A model generated the notes under the pieces. The model saw nothing but the letters and a program-made list of their open reading frames with translations. It ran no database searches and was not told the DNA's origin. A stretch of 64,000 bases of DNA from Mastacembelus armatus (lineage: Eukaryota; Chordata; Actinopteri; Synbranchiformes; Mastacembelidae), in NCBI RefSeq assembly GCF_900324485.2, contig NC_046640.1, positions 14,433,673 through 14,497,672 on the forward strand, written 5' to 3'. The translations under genes and the position numbers were made by a program. Below, in pieces: positions 39,597 to 54,869 of this stretch; position 1 is the first letter of the stretch; the number at the start of each line of letters is the position of its first letter.

Positions 39597-39765
39597 ATAA
39601 ACATGTGCAGGCAATTTAGTCACCAATTAGCCTGACCCTGTAGGAGGACACAACAGTACCCACGTAGCCACAGGGAGACCATGTATCCTCTACACAGAAA
39701 AGCTCTAGAGTCAAACGGGATTCAAACTCAGAACCTTCTTGCTATAAGAGGACAGTGCAGCCCAA
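39597..39765 (-). mobile_element. old SINE relic of the same family
   Basis: On the minus strand it contains a tRNA-like box B region (GGTTCTGAGTTTGAATCCCG) followed by the AATTGGTGACTAAATTGCC body of the family seen at 41175-41467. It is diverged and has no visible target duplication. Confidence 0.6.
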
Positions 39766-40560
39766 CAAAACCCATGTTCCTTCAGTAGTAGTATTGAAGC
39801 AATGTGTGGCATACAGAATCTGCTTACCCGTGATGTTTCGTTGTTGCCACCTAGTGGTTGAATCAAAACCTGCAACATGACAATTTCCCAGTTTCTGTGT
39901 AAAATCACAAGCAGCATAAAATACATAAACGCATACTTCTCCCATTCATTTTTCTTTTTTACCAAAAAAAAAAAAAAAAAAAAACACACAAAAAGCAGTA
40001 ATATATTTTCACAACCTAGGTCTGATTGGCAGCTATAAAAAGGCAACATCTCTACATATATTTTAACAATGTGCCATTTTTCATAACATTATACACCACC
40101 ACTGCCTTAACTGGTGAGTTGGTGATCCAAACTCAAGCCAACAGGAATGGCTTCTGCTACAAATTAAACATTTTGATTACAGACATACATACATTTTCTT
40201 CTTTACTAAAAACAGAAAATTAAAGCATATTAAGGGCATTGACAGGCTTTTTGTCAGCTTACACATACGAGTTTGAAAGTGATTTACATTTTCACAATTA
40301 TCTGACATCAGCAAACATACCAAAAAAAAATCTTCCCATGTGGTCTGCACTGATTCAATCACTTTTAATGTAAAATCTCAGAAAATGTATTTTTTAAATT
40401 TGTGAATGGTGGTAGTTTTTCTTGAATTCAATCCAATGAAACAACACTAAACAAAAAAGGATTTATAACAAGTTTAAGTTAACCCCTACACCTCAGAGAA
40501 AACCAGCACCTTTTCAACACGTATCAAGTAAATATTATGTATCTGTCCCTCTGCAGATGG

Positions 40561-42765
<2,205 letters not shown>

Positions 42766-43789
42766 GTTGATTTTGTATTTCCTGGTGACGTGGTGTAAAC
42801 AATACCGTGTGCTAAGGACCCCGGAGAGAAGTGGCTTTAAACCTGCCTGACTAAAAGGTAAGCCAAAATCAATGTCGCTTGAAATTTAAAAGTGCTAGTA
42901 TTTTAGATTTGTTAGTTCTCTCAGGTTCTTTACCAAATCAACTGTTCAACATTTTCATATGTTTCTGAGTCCTAAATAATTTCTACTAACTTCTTTCAAT
43001 GCGGATCACTGTTCTTTTGTTGATAAATACAGTAATTATCTAATACATCCAGGAAATCCTGATCATATTTCAAATCTCATATAACGTCCAAAATAAGATA
43101 TTTAATTTAGATTAATATAAGACAAAGAAAATCAAAGAGCTCATAAAATTTCAAGGGCAGGGATAGTTGGAAAAGAGCAGAATAGGTTGGCCACCGCCCT
43201 TGGTTTGACTCATACAGTTTGTCTTTCAAGGCTTTTATTATGCTACTATTGTAATAATTCTAATTCTGCTATTGATAACAACAATAATAGTAATAATACT
43301 AGTCTAAGTGGTGGCACAATAAACTAGTTTCTTTCTCTCCACTTTTATTTCTCAGCATCATTTTGTGCATACAGGGACTGAAGCATAAAACAACCTATAC
43401 AAGATCAGCTACAAAATTAATTACATTTTTTGGGGACTTTTGAAAATATTTACATTGTATATAGTTGTGCATATATTTACATTGTCTTTAGGTTTTGGAT
43501 TATTGTATTGTATATAGGATATAAAATAATGGAAGACGTCAAAGTGATGATATCAATCAATCAAGAGGTTTTATTGTCATACACATTATAAACATAGCAG
43601 TTACACTGTGCGATGAAATTCTTTGTTTCATCTAGCATTTGTATTTGTTAGTGAAATATGTACTTGCATGTACAGAGAGATAATAGCTTTGTTAGAGAGA
43701 AAAATCATCATCAAAACAAATTTCAATTATCCAAAGCAGCTTTGCAGTGTCAAAACTGTTGAATGTACATCTTCAGTCCTCCTGTGGTG
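42766..43789. other. intergenic tvp23-otopetrin spacer with repeat fragments
   Basis: About 1 kb between the 5' end of tvp23 and the 3' end of the first otopetrin gene, both on the minus strand. It should hold the tvp23 promoter and the otopetrin 3' UTR. Repeat pieces seen are a MITE fragment (43153-43200) and a TTTTATTGTCAT...GATGAAATTCTTTG tail (about 43550-43640). The tail carries AATAAA on the minus strand that could serve the otopetrin gene. Confidence 0.5.
43153..43200. repeat. MITE fragment
   Basis: CAAGGGCAGGGATAGTTGGA matches the end of the MITE at 63441-63587 almost exactly, and AGGTTGGCCACC recalls the outer end seen at 60790. Only a fragment of the element is present. Confidence 0.6.
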
Positions 43790-46176
43790 TTATGAGGTCA
43801 GAAAAACCTCAAACAGACTGGCAACTGAATGCATACGGTAAAAGATGCCAAAAGGAAGTCCAATATTGACAACAGCAGTCCACATGCTGAAATTGTAGAA
43901 TTTAGTTTCTGCATCATGATCAAACTGAGGGCGAGCACCAAATGCTGGCATGATCCATAGCTGTCAAAGAAAAACAACACAGCACAGGTCAAACATTTGG
44001 TGATTTTTCAAATAGTAAATTCAAGGGGGTGAGGTAGAATAGTACTCACTATGATGTTGCCCAGCAGGAGAAACACACAGATCTCCTTCAACACCCATCT
44101 CTTCCACAACCGTTTGGGTCTGTGGTTAGTCCTGTGACTAGGCAGGCTCTGTGCTGTGAGTACTTCGCTGAGTTTTGTGTCCATGTGTGATGCCTCTAGG
44201 CTGCTCAGCTCTTTCTGTGGCTGCAGCGTGTATGGATTTGCAATCACAGTGGCCGGGTGCACCTCATGGAAGGGCTCCCGATGCAAACCCTCAATTATGA
44301 AAAAGTTCTGCAGGCCGAGCTGGGTCACCATCAGGATACCCCAGGCCAGGTTGAGTCTGTTTAGGTAACTTTTGGCTCCAGTTGCAACCATGGCTACAAT
44401 GGAGAAATAGCTGATTATGAATTGTCCCAGTGATGCTCCCACCAGCAACCCTACATCCAGGCTGCGTGTGGGGTTTTTCTCTGATACACGCTCCCTGTGA
44501 TCCATCTTGTAGATAGCACAGCCAATCACAATAGAGACAGTCATCAGGGTCAGTATGACTATATTCATAATGAAATGCATCATCAGTGCGTTGTCTTTCT
44601 TGACTGTGTCAGCAGAAGATTTTTTCATTTCGATCTCATATACTATGAATGTTACCAGACCTGTCAACACTAAGAGCCCTCCTACCACAGGCCCCAGGAA
44701 AACATCTTTGAAGCGGAATTTGATTTTGTGTTGATTATGTACATCTGCTACATGACCAACATTTTTCCACATGACGTAGGCCATGGCAGAGGCAAAAAGA
44801 CTGTACTCAATATTGAAGGGGTACAGGTAGTAGTAGGCGTCCTTAAAGATTCCACATGAAGAGTGACTGCACTTGCACTTATCATCTCCAAATTTCACTG
44901 TAGGACAGAGTGCAGGAGAAGGAAAGTCTTATGTTGTGGTAATTTACTGATTTATAGATCTACCTTGATTGTTTGATCTGCATTACTTACCGCTATTGAT
45001 GTACAGGTTTCGTCCATAAAGTTTAGTAATGTTGTCTGAATAGTCAGGAACAGTTGTTTGGTGAAGGGACTCTTCGGTGACTACAGCCATCCACAAAACT
45101 AGATTTGTAGACAGGGTGAGCATTAGACCACACCTGAGTAAAAGACAACAAAAGATAATCAGACATGACTGGCAAAAACCTTGATCTGCACTACCAGGCA
45201 ACCTTCCATAATCTCAGAATCTGATGTCACCCTGTAAAATGTCAAAAATGACTTATTTGAACTACTCTTAGAGATAGCATAATTACAAACAGTGAGTGAC
45301 AGTGAGTAATGACAAACACAGGAAGAAATCTATTAATCACCTACCTTGTAATGTTCTTTTGTAGTTGCACACAATCCTTGGCATGCCTCCACAAATAGTA
45401 TGTCTGTAAAATTAATTCCATTAATAACTTTACATTTTATAACCATAAAGACTGGAGTTAATTGTTAATCTTTTAACTACATTTTTAATTACAATGTGCC
45501 ATGTATGCTGGAATCTTTACCTGTATACTGATAAAAACAAGTTGCACCGCAGGGAAGACAATTTTAACAGTAGATTCACAGTGGAGATAGCCCACATAGC
45601 TGGCTATCTTGAAAATGTCCATGATAATACCGAGTAAGCCAAACAGCACAAGTCCTCCTGAAAGAAAAATACCGTACAAAACAATGTAAAAATGTCTAAT
45701 CACTTTAAGAAAATCTGGAGCAAATGAAACATTAACCTACCCCTGAGCCACACCGGACCAGCATGGCCATCCCGGTAAACAACAGCATTTTCTTCTCTAG
45801 CTGTGTAGATGATATAATAGATCATCCAGATGGAAGTAAGCAGGAGGAGGATGATGAGGAAAATTTGTAGGTCTGAGGCTTTTATTTGTGCATTGTTTTG
45901 AGCACTGCCACTGACTAAGGCGCAGCCAAGGATCAAGATGTTTATACATATGATCCCAGAAACCATCCATCCCCAGTTTCGGCTGATTCCACTGGTAGAG
46001 CTGGTCTGGTCTGGTTCACTTGTGCTCCCTGATGGACCTGGAGTTTCAGTTTTGTTCGGTTGTTGGGCCTCTTCCATCTCCTTCTCTTTGGCTGCCATAC
46101 TGCACGTTGTACAGGGATTTCCACTGGTCATGCAGTTGCATGGATTGACAATGTTCAACCACATAATTCCTCTCAT
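43790..46176 (-). CDS. otop2: Otopetrin proton channel (OTOP2 type), 6 exons
   Basis: Otopetrins are 12-TM proton channels of the plasma membrane. Exons on the minus strand: 45741-46176, 45521-45657, 45345-45403, 44991-45133, 44050-44897 and 43790-43960. They join in frame into 597 aa, the usual length. Diagnostic blocks are GWMVSGIICINILILGCALV (TM1), HAGPVWLRG, the YLWRHAKDCV turn, MLTLSTNLVLWMAVVTEES, YYYLYPFNIEYSLFASAMAY followed by MWKNVG, KNPTRSLDVGLLVGASLGQ, and the C-terminal LWIMPAFGARPQFDHDAE to FYRMHSVASLFEVF. The ending matches human OTOP2. The gene is head-to-head with ush1g, the same arrangement as human OTOP2/USH1G, which supports otop2 identity. The start chosen (MRGIMW) is the first ATG of the open exon, and other in-frame Met codons follow within 30 codons. 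A TATA-like box lies about 85 bp upstream. Confidence 0.92.
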
Positions 46177-46260
46177 CGGAATCTATTCAGACATTTGTTT
46201 GCATCTGATTCTGTACTAAACTTTTATAGGTTTAACAGCTACACCCATTCATGAGCTTCC

Positions 46261-46280
46261 TTTAAATACAGGTCCCGCCC
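46261..46280 (-). promoter_or_regulatory. otop2: predicted otop2 core promoter
   Basis: On the minus strand GGGCGGGACC (Sp1-type GC box, 46271-46280) is followed at once by TGTATTTAAAGG (TATA-like, about 46259-46270), 85 to 105 bp upstream of the start codon. This suggests a short leader starting near 46235. Confidence 0.45.
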
Positions 46281-48167
46281 AGGTAGAACCTGTTCTTGGA
46301 TGAAAGAATTTACATAATCATCAGTCTATTCGTGCTACACAAAACGGCTGTTTCAAAGCAACAAATGGGATTTCATTTTGGCAATCTGATATTGATAAGC
46401 ATTCCCAATCATGTATGTGGATTAGCTGTGCTATTTTAAGTAACCTATGTTATCTCTCCCCACCTCTGATAACATGAGGAATAACATTGAATCAGCTTGA
46501 AAATAATATAAAAATAGCTCTTATCTAATGACAATTTGACAAAGCAGTGACCTGGAAAAATGGAGAAAAGGTTCTCTGATACCTGTAAGCCAGGGTGATG
46601 TAGTTGATTCTGGGAAGCAGTCTGAGTTGTCATGGCTTTTATATGCCCCCAACAGCACTGTGGTTTACTATACAAAGCATCATAAATGTCTATAAATCTG
46701 TTATGAATAGTGTTTTATTATGACCAAACACAACATGTTTTGCATAAAATATCAATTTAAACTTCAAAAGATATTTCCAGGAAAATGTTTTCTTGTGAAT
46801 CCAAGAAACATTTTCCTTTTCAAAAAAAAAAAAAAAATAGCAATTTATTTTTAATTTTTGTGCTTTACAATCTAATTTTTTTAAATCTGCCTAGTATGCA
46901 TTTTGATTATGCACCTGAAATAATTCAATAATGAAATCCTTCTTTGTCTGACATTTCTTAGTAAATCTTACCAGCAACTGATATTTCAAGTTAGAACAAT
47001 GGTTTATTGAAAAGAATATGGCAAAAAAACAATGACACCAGAGTGGCTGATTCTGACCTCTGTGTCACACGGTGAGATATCATATTCTCAAATGTCTGTA
47101 CTTATCGTTTCCTGAATATGTTTAGACAGCACAACAACTTTATAACAATTAATTATTTTGCATATAGACATTTATTCTGGTGTAATGATTGAGTTTGAAA
47201 GAACATGTTTTTTTAGATTCTGCCAGGTCATAAAGCTTATCTATCCCAACAGCAAATAGCCACAAATCATTTCTTGCAGTGCCTGCAGCCATAGACTATA
47301 TATTATATTCATGGTTCAATAAATTAGAAACTGTTTACTTCTTTTGAGTGTAATAAGAACACCTAGCTAAAATACAACAGTTCTATAACATTGTTTCTCG
47401 TTATCAGTGTGATAATGTTCAGTTTTTGTTGAAACTGTTAAGAGAAGTGTTGATTCAATTCTGATTATTTTGAATTATGCTGTGCTTTTAAACTATATAC
47501 TATCATACAGAGGGGTTTTTGTTATTTATCCCATATACCATCATTGATATAAATAGGGTGGGCAAGTAATGCAAAAGCCAGTGTAATGTAATGCAGTTCA
47601 ATTCAATGATTGTAATAGTTTCATCAAAACCTACAGCGACAGGACTGTTGCATTGGGTTTAATCTAGATCTACCTAAAATAACAGAGTGTAGGCTATTTC
47701 ATTCATAACAGCAAATTATGTCTTTTTTCAATTCATCGCCAGATAAGTAGGCTACAGGCTGGAGATCCAAAATGGATAGTCCAGTGAAGCCAACTTCACA
47801 CACCCTTTAGTCCTGAATACAAATACATGTTGTTAAATTAAAATAACTCAGAATTGGCTACACAGACTGTTTTAAGTGACTGTTTGGATTCTCTGCTTAA
47901 ATTAGGTAAAATTACGACTTTGCAGGGCAGGGACCCTGCTGTGGTTTGGACCACCTCGGCCACCGGGAGCACTGTGATCCACACGGTGCGCATCATAGCG
48001 TCCCTGGATACCGGCGACTCGCTCTGCCTGACGCCCCAACACTGATCAGGAACCGCTCGGTCTTTCACCCGGTCTGCTCACACTACATCGCCGCATCACA
48101 ACGACGATGATGGTAGTAGCGTTGATGAAACGCATTGGAGTCGAGCAGGGTGGACTGATTGTGCACC
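46281..48167. other. divergent intergenic region between otop2 and ush1g
   Basis: About 1.9 kb shared upstream region of two head-to-head genes. It is AT-rich except for a GC-richer block at about 47920-48160 just before ush1g, which is probably its promoter and 5' UTR. No coding sequence is supported. Confidence 0.55.
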
Positions 48168-51100
48168 ATGAATGACAGGTACCATAAGGCGGCCCGGGAT
48201 GGCTACCTGGACCTGCTGAAAGAGGCAACTCGAAAGGATCTGAACGCACCGGATGAAGATGGCATGACACCGACTCTATGGGCTGCTTATCACGGCAACC
48301 TGGAGGCTCTGCGGCTCATCGTGGCGCGGGGGTGGGTAGAAAATGTATGACTAATGAGAATGTGCGCGCATGTTAGACACGCAGTTCACTAGATACGTCC
48401 ATCTTTAGTCATTCGTTTGGAGTAATAGAAAAACTCCTTCGCAAAGTGAACAATTTTACCTTTGTTTCTTTCCATTACACGCGTTTATTATGCAGAATAA
48501 AGCAAATAGGCAAATCAAGTATTAAAATAAGTAATATTTCTAGGATATCACTCAAAGTTTCATGTGAAATAGGGTGACTTAAGGATCACAAGTAAAAATC
48601 TTAATCACCCCTTACAGTGTCCAGATTTGAGCTTAATATACACACGGGGAGAGGGTAATAACAACCTTTTTTTATCAATAAGGGCTGAAAAATCTTGGGC
48701 CACACACTATATTTGAAAATTAAAATATTTTTGCAAAGCCAGCAGCAAAGAATGAGCCCACATGATCAAAGCAGTCTTTTATCCACATGTATGTTGGCCA
48801 GTAAAGACAGATCTCAAAAAAACAGAAAGGAAATGACCCACAGCTGAATCATCACCTCTTATAGAAAATAGAGCATTTGCTTTGATAGATTGTCATGGAT
48901 AAGTACTATAACAGAATATATCTACTAATTTCTAATTATCACTACATATAACACTGGTGTTTTATGTTTAATTCTGAAATTGAATATTTTTACATTTACT
49001 TAAAATAAATACCAGCAAAGTTGGTACATTGTTACTGAATTATTGATAATAGCTTGCATGATTGTTGATGGAAAGATTATTTCAGCTGATGTATGAAGAC
49101 ATGCAGGGTGTTTAAATGCAGCAGTTCAGATATGATTAGTATTTGTGGACAGCTGGGATGGGGACACAAACAACAGCCCATTCTTCATCTTTTCTGGCTG
49201 ACCTGGTTTGCTTCCTAACCAGAAAAATGGGCCCATTATGAATCTGCTGTACCGAGTAAAGTTTGTGAGAAACATTCTTATTGTAAAAATGAACCAGCAC
49301 CATTCATCAATGTTTAGTTTACTTAATACAGAATACCAGAACTGAGCGAACAGATATTTCTTTTTACAGTTTTCTAAAAACACACCAGCAGCAAACCAAG
49401 CTCTAGGTATTATGTCGTAATACGTTCACTATTTCCCACGGATGGCTCTGGCGGGATTCAGCTGCCAAGGACACAGTATTCCTGTACTGATAGCAGAAAA
49501 TATAAACTCCTGATTGACATGAGGTACTAAAATTAAACATTAATAGCTGCCATAATGTTTCACAGTGGCACCAAAGTCGTGAGACCCGGGGATATAATGA
49601 AGAGATATTTAATGCCGCTTGACAATTTCATGGGAAAGATGCAATGCTGTGCTATATTGGGCAAGTATATTGCACTGGACGACCTAAAGTAACATCAAGC
49701 TGTCATAGGAGGTGAAGACACAAACAGCCCATAATGTGATAAAGAACAGAGGTGGGAGTAGTGAACGGACTTATCACCGCTCTGGTCAGCATTTTACAAG
49801 GACAGATGTGAATTATGACGAATAAAGCTATCACGTTAGGTGGTGACTACCGATGGCAAACATATTTTCTAATCAGAGGTTAGAAGATGACAGATAGTTA
49901 ATCTCAAAATTGAACCCAGCTAATTGCTGTTTATCTTTTCATATTCAAGTGCATTCATTCAAGTGCAGCTTTAAAGGTGTAATTCCACTGCTTGCTCAGT
50001 GTTTTATTGTCACTTTCTGGGCTGTTAGCAACCATCCATCATGCACGCCGATGACAACCGCTCATCTGAACTAAAGCAACCTGCGACTCCAAAATACCTT
50101 ATTCTTTCTAATTGTTTAAATCCATTCCTGTTCACACGAAAAAAGCAGGGGGCTGAAATCAGAGTGGGACTTTGACAATCATTGCCCAGGTCGGGTCTGG
50201 CAGATCAGACACATTCCCTGTGAAAACCTTACAACGCAATCCATCAATAAAACATCTGCACAGTAGCTTCACGTCCATCACATTAATTATTCATCAGTCT
50301 GTATGTGGCAACATTAGAGAACAGAGACAAGACAGCTCAGTAAACTGTAAAATTCAGGATGTGTGACCCAAAAATTTATTCTAAAATTTAAAAAATGTTT
50401 AATTGTATTACCAATATTTTCCTGTGGTGGCTATATAAAAAAACTTCAGATTGTAAATAAATGCTGTTTACCTAATAATGTTTGTGAGTACCTTTAAGAT
50501 GCTTTATGGAATATTAGCTTTAATAACAAATAAGCTTTCATTCATTTGGATAAATGGCTTATAATGAAAAAAAGTAAGAAAGTTCCTTAGACACCTGTTC
50601 TTTATACCGTCCAACCACCTGCATTACTGTATATTTTGACTAGAAGAATTCACTATGACATCACCAGCCATGCACAGTTGTGCTTTTTAAGTCAAGCGCA
50701 ACCTTTTCGGCCTCCCCTGAAATTGGATACAGTTTACCAGTGTTGCTGGCAAGGCTGTGGTCATATTACAGACTGACAACACTGCAGCATACGCAGTGGT
50801 AACTCTAAGGTTGTGGACACTCAGCCAAGGGTAAATATCACTTATATTTTTAGTTATGACCCTGCACATCCTAACACATAGCAAACAAAGCTCCTTACTT
50901 AGAGTAATTTCAGTGAAACCCACCAATATAAAAACCTGTTGCTTTCAGAAGATCTGTGGTTGATTTTCTGCAAAGAAAATGTCTTGTTTAGACTATTGGT
51001 TATTAAATAAGAGCTAACAAATAACCCACAAATTGCAGGTCAATGATGAAAACATAAACAAAAAATGTGAGTCATTTAAAACAGCAAATTAAGGAGGCAT

Positions 51101-52769
51101 CCTCCTTTAACCGGAAGTCATCTGATAAACAGAGATATAAATATTCATGTAGTAAACTTAAAACAAGTTCTCTGAGTCTAAAGGTTGTGCCCAATATGTG
51201 TTTTTATGGTCCACAGAGGAAACCCAGACAAATGTGACATATGGGGAAACACGCCGCTCCACTTGGCAGCTGCCAATGGTCACGTGAACTGTCTTCTCTT
51301 CCTGGTGTCTTTTGGTGCCAACATTTGGTGCCTGGACAATGACTACCACACGCCGCTAGACATGGCCGCCACAAAGAATCATATGGACTGCGTCCGCTAC
51401 CTAGATTCCATTGCTACCAAGCAGACAGGCCTCAACCCCAAGCTGGTCAGCAAGCTGAAAGACAGAGCGTTTCGTGATGCTGAGCGGCGAATCAAAGACT
51501 GTGTGAAGATGCAGAAGAAACATCACAAGCGCATGGAGCGAAAGTTTCATAAGGAGGTTTCTGAAGCTTCTGCATCAGACGTCATGAGCTTTTCCAGTTA
51601 CACCAGCAGCTCTATTAGCCACAAGTTGCGCAACCTCAATGTAGCCACTGCCAGGGTGCCATATTCCCAGGTCAAGAGATTTTATTTGTTTATTCTTCTT
51701 ATTCTTATCAAATACACTTGACATAGTGTAGGTAGTTGGTGGAAGTCATGTAGGCTATTATCACACAGTTTTCAAATCCCTTCTCTCAAGTGCATCATTT
51801 AACAAGGCTGAATGTTATGTGAAAAGTATAAAAACATATGAAATAGTTGCACAACTTTTGAAGTAGTTGTGTGAGGAAAAATACCATCTTAAAGGATACT
51901 GGACTAAAACCTTTCAAATCTATTCCTGTCATTTGTGTGTGATCACCTTATTATTTCTGTCCTGATAGGCTACTCTCCATGCCACAAACCGAGGAAAAAC
52001 AAAGATTCAGAAGAAGCTGGAGAGAAAGAAACAAGGAGATGGGACCTTTAAAATCTATGAAGATGGAAGGAAAAGTGTACGCTCCCTCTCTGGACTTCAG
52101 CTGGGTAATGATGTCATGTTTGTCAAACAGGGGACCTACATGAACCCTAAGGACCATGGCCGCCGCAACATCCGTGACATGTTCCCCAGAGACAATGATG
52201 ACTCTGTTTCACGTGCCATGAGCGAGCCGGATCTCCATGGGCCTGATGTGGACTATTCTGAGATCAGCACCGATTCAGGACATGATTCCTTGTTCAACCG
52301 ACCTGGACTGGGCACCATGGTCTTTCGGAGGAATTATGTGAGTGGGGGAATGTTTGATCTGGGTAGTCAGGATGAGGCCAGTGTGCACCGGTCAGGCAAT
52401 AATGTGCGTTTACGCAGTCGGCTGCAGCAATTCAAGAGTGTAGATGAAGACAGCATTGGCAGTGCACACAGTTTGCAGGAGAGGAACGCACAGGAGCTTC
52501 CCTGGGAAGAAGTCGAATTAGGACTGGACAATGATGATGAGCCTGACACGAGCCCTTTGGAGGTTTTCCTTGCCACACAGAGCATGAGCGAGTTTTGCTC
52601 TATCTTCAAGAGGGAGAAGATTGACCTTGAAGCGCTGTTGCTATGCTCTGACAAAGACCTTAAGAGTATCCACATCCCCTTAGGACCAAGGAAAAAGATC
52701 TTAGACGCGTGTAAGAGACGACTAGAGACCATAGAGGACCCAGACTACATCGAGGACACTGAACTGTGA
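48168..52769 (+). CDS. ush1g: SANS scaffold protein (Usher syndrome 1G), 3 exons
   Basis: Scaffold of the stereocilia tip-link complex in hair cells and of the photoreceptor periciliary region, where it binds harmonin and myosin VIIa. Exons 48168-48331, 51217-51670 and 51969-52769 join in frame into 472 aa (human is 461). It starts [20 protein letters not shown], as in the family. Ankyrin repeats follow (about 31-130; [20 protein letters not shown] and [20 protein letters not shown]). Next comes a basic coiled segment and the central region ([31 protein letters not shown]). A SAM domain lies near 395-455 ([20 protein letters not shown]). The C-terminus DTEL is the PDZ-binding motif for harmonin. 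All domains look intact. The 2.9-kb first intron holds nothing recognisable. The gene is head-to-head with otop2. Confidence 0.97.
48332..51216 (+). other. ush1g: ush1g intron 1
   Basis: 2.9-kb AT-rich intron with donor GG|GTGGGT and acceptor CCACAG|AGG. No coding sequence or clear repeat is supported in it. Confidence 0.7.
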
Positions 52770-53640
52770 GTGCAGAGATTTTCAGTTAATGTAGTAACGA
52801 AATATTTGAGCCATGACTTAATTCTTTTTATGCTAGCCATGCTCTTCTTCACTGCATTTTCTGGTGTGTTCCTACATTTCAGTTAGGATTCAGGTCAAAT
52901 CACTGTTCACTGAGGATGGATGTGAAAATCCTTATCTATTTACAACAAAAAATCCTCATTACAGCTTCATAGGAATCAGTTTCAAATTCAGTGTGCTAGA
53001 GTTGAACCAAAACATGAAATAGATGTAAATGTGCAGATGTTTATGGGGTGCACAGCATATTTTGTTTCTTGTTGTGGTGCAATGGCCACTATGAAAATCT
53101 GTTTGGAAAAGAAATAATGAAAAAATCGGGATTTTTCTCTTGTCTTGATTCTGTCCTGCAGATAATAAACATGGTCGTAGATGTTCCTGCCGCTGCGTGC
53201 TCATCCAGCCTTAAAGGTCAGTGGAGCACTGTGGAGTAAATATCTCATATGAACAGAGTGGATATAATGATTTAGCTCTCCTGATAACAAAGTAGAAAAT
53301 ATACTGTCACCATGAATATGTCAAGGAAGAAGAGACAATTTTTAACAGGAATCTTTTACAGTTGTTAGCTTCAGGGAGGTCGCTCCACAGCTCTGCATCT
53401 TTTAACAAATTGAGGATCTTATCAGAATGCAGTGCTATTCAGTGTATGCCATGTAGCATAGTCAGTACAGAGTTAATTTGTGGGGGCATAACTCCCTTGA
53501 AATGTTTGCCTCTGTGGGGTAAATCCTACAACCTCATGTGCCTGCATTGCTTGTGCCTGTATCTTTGTTAAAATGTCTTTTGTCATATTGTAACTGTATT
53601 GTGAACTGTTTCAGTAACAATATGGATAGAACAATTTCAC
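52770..53640 (+). other. ush1g 3' flank
   Basis: Presumed 3' UTR and downstream DNA. AATAAA occurs near 53163 (AGATAATAAACATGG). Around it lies a small exon-like piece with a good acceptor (CTGTCCTGCAG, ending 53160) and a GTCAGT donor near 53218, whose coding meaning I cannot support. Confidence 0.4.
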
Positions 53641-54640
53641 CTAGAGGTAACTGGAAATTGTTCTCTGAGACCACTGTTCTGATTGACTTTAATACTGTAA
53701 ACTCTGGGAAAACACAGTATCTTTAGATAATTTCATAATACATAATATAACTTGCTGTAGTACTAAATCTTGCATGTACAGTGATACACATATTAGGTTT
53801 CAAAGCCTTTGTATATCACTTACACAAGGCTTCTGTCTTCCAACAGGTTGCATCTTAGTAGTTTTTCAAAATAATGTATATCTGCACAAAAGAATAATTA
53901 ATTCATAAATAAGTGTTTACTTAACTTTTAACATTTCAGATAAATTATATAATAATTGTAATACTGCACTCGCTACTTCCAGAACATACTGTAAAATGTG
54001 ATTATATACCGATATAGGGATATAAACATATTACATATATTACATTTAAAAATCAATTGTGGATTTTTAGAAGTTTTAGACTTTTAGAACATTAGTATAG
54101 AATTTGGTCGGTACTATTTGGAAAAAAAATTAGATCAGTATTTCTAAAACTCTGGTATAAAATAAGTAAATACTCACTCATCATTGTATTGATTTTGTAA
54201 ATTATTTGCGTTCCCACTTATGTGGAACTAATCTTTACTCTTTGTACAATCATGTTTTATGATGCAGTTTTTACAGGCCAATGAATATCTTGTCTCACCC
54301 ATCACCTGTTAACAAAGACCATTGCCAAGATTTTGTTGTGTTGTGTGTCAGAAACAATGAGAGGACATTTTTTGGAATTTTAAGCCATAACGATGATACG
54401 TACATGTTCCCACATGCACAAAACAGAGCCATCATTGTTTTCTCTGTGTTGCATGACCTGAAGTTAGGAATTTGTTCGGTACCTAAGGTGGTGCTGTCTG
54501 GAACCTCTTTGCCTCTGTCATGACATTTTTAACACAAAGCATTGTCAGAAAATGTTCATAACCCTCCCCAGCTCGATGGTGTGTTTGCCATTTCCTGCTC
54601 ATAGCCAAGGGATCTGGCGTGCATTTTAAGCTTAAATACA
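53640..54640 (+). repeat. non-coding tandem duplication, copy A
   Basis: This copy and 54870-55820 share a collinear series of blocks, for example ACTGTTCTGATT, TTAGATAATTTCATA, AAATAATGTATAT, ATCACCTGTTAACAAAGAC and the GTTCATA block near the end. The offsets are about 1.1-1.2 kb. There is no protein similarity. The copies are clearly diverged, so the duplication is not recent. Nature unknown: either a local segmental duplication or two copies of an unrecognised element. Confidence 0.7.
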
Positions 54641-54869
54641 GGGCACAGAGCCAAGTAAAACAATTGAATGATGACAACTCCTGGCTGAGCACAAAATACC
54701 TCAGGTGTGGCTTTCTTTTCTTTCCTTGTGCACTTGGAGGGTTTTTGGTTCTCAGAAAAGGCAGAGAGCAGACATGATAAAAAAAATGTGTCAAATGAAA
54801 TAAAATACAAATAGCATTTAGCACAACCAGGACCTTACCTATTTGTCAAGTCAGTCTGTGTATTATTGG

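Noticed and set aside
54281-54523. 80-codon frame in copy A of the tandem duplication
   Set aside because: The matching stretch in copy B does not keep the frame, so coding constraint is unlikely.
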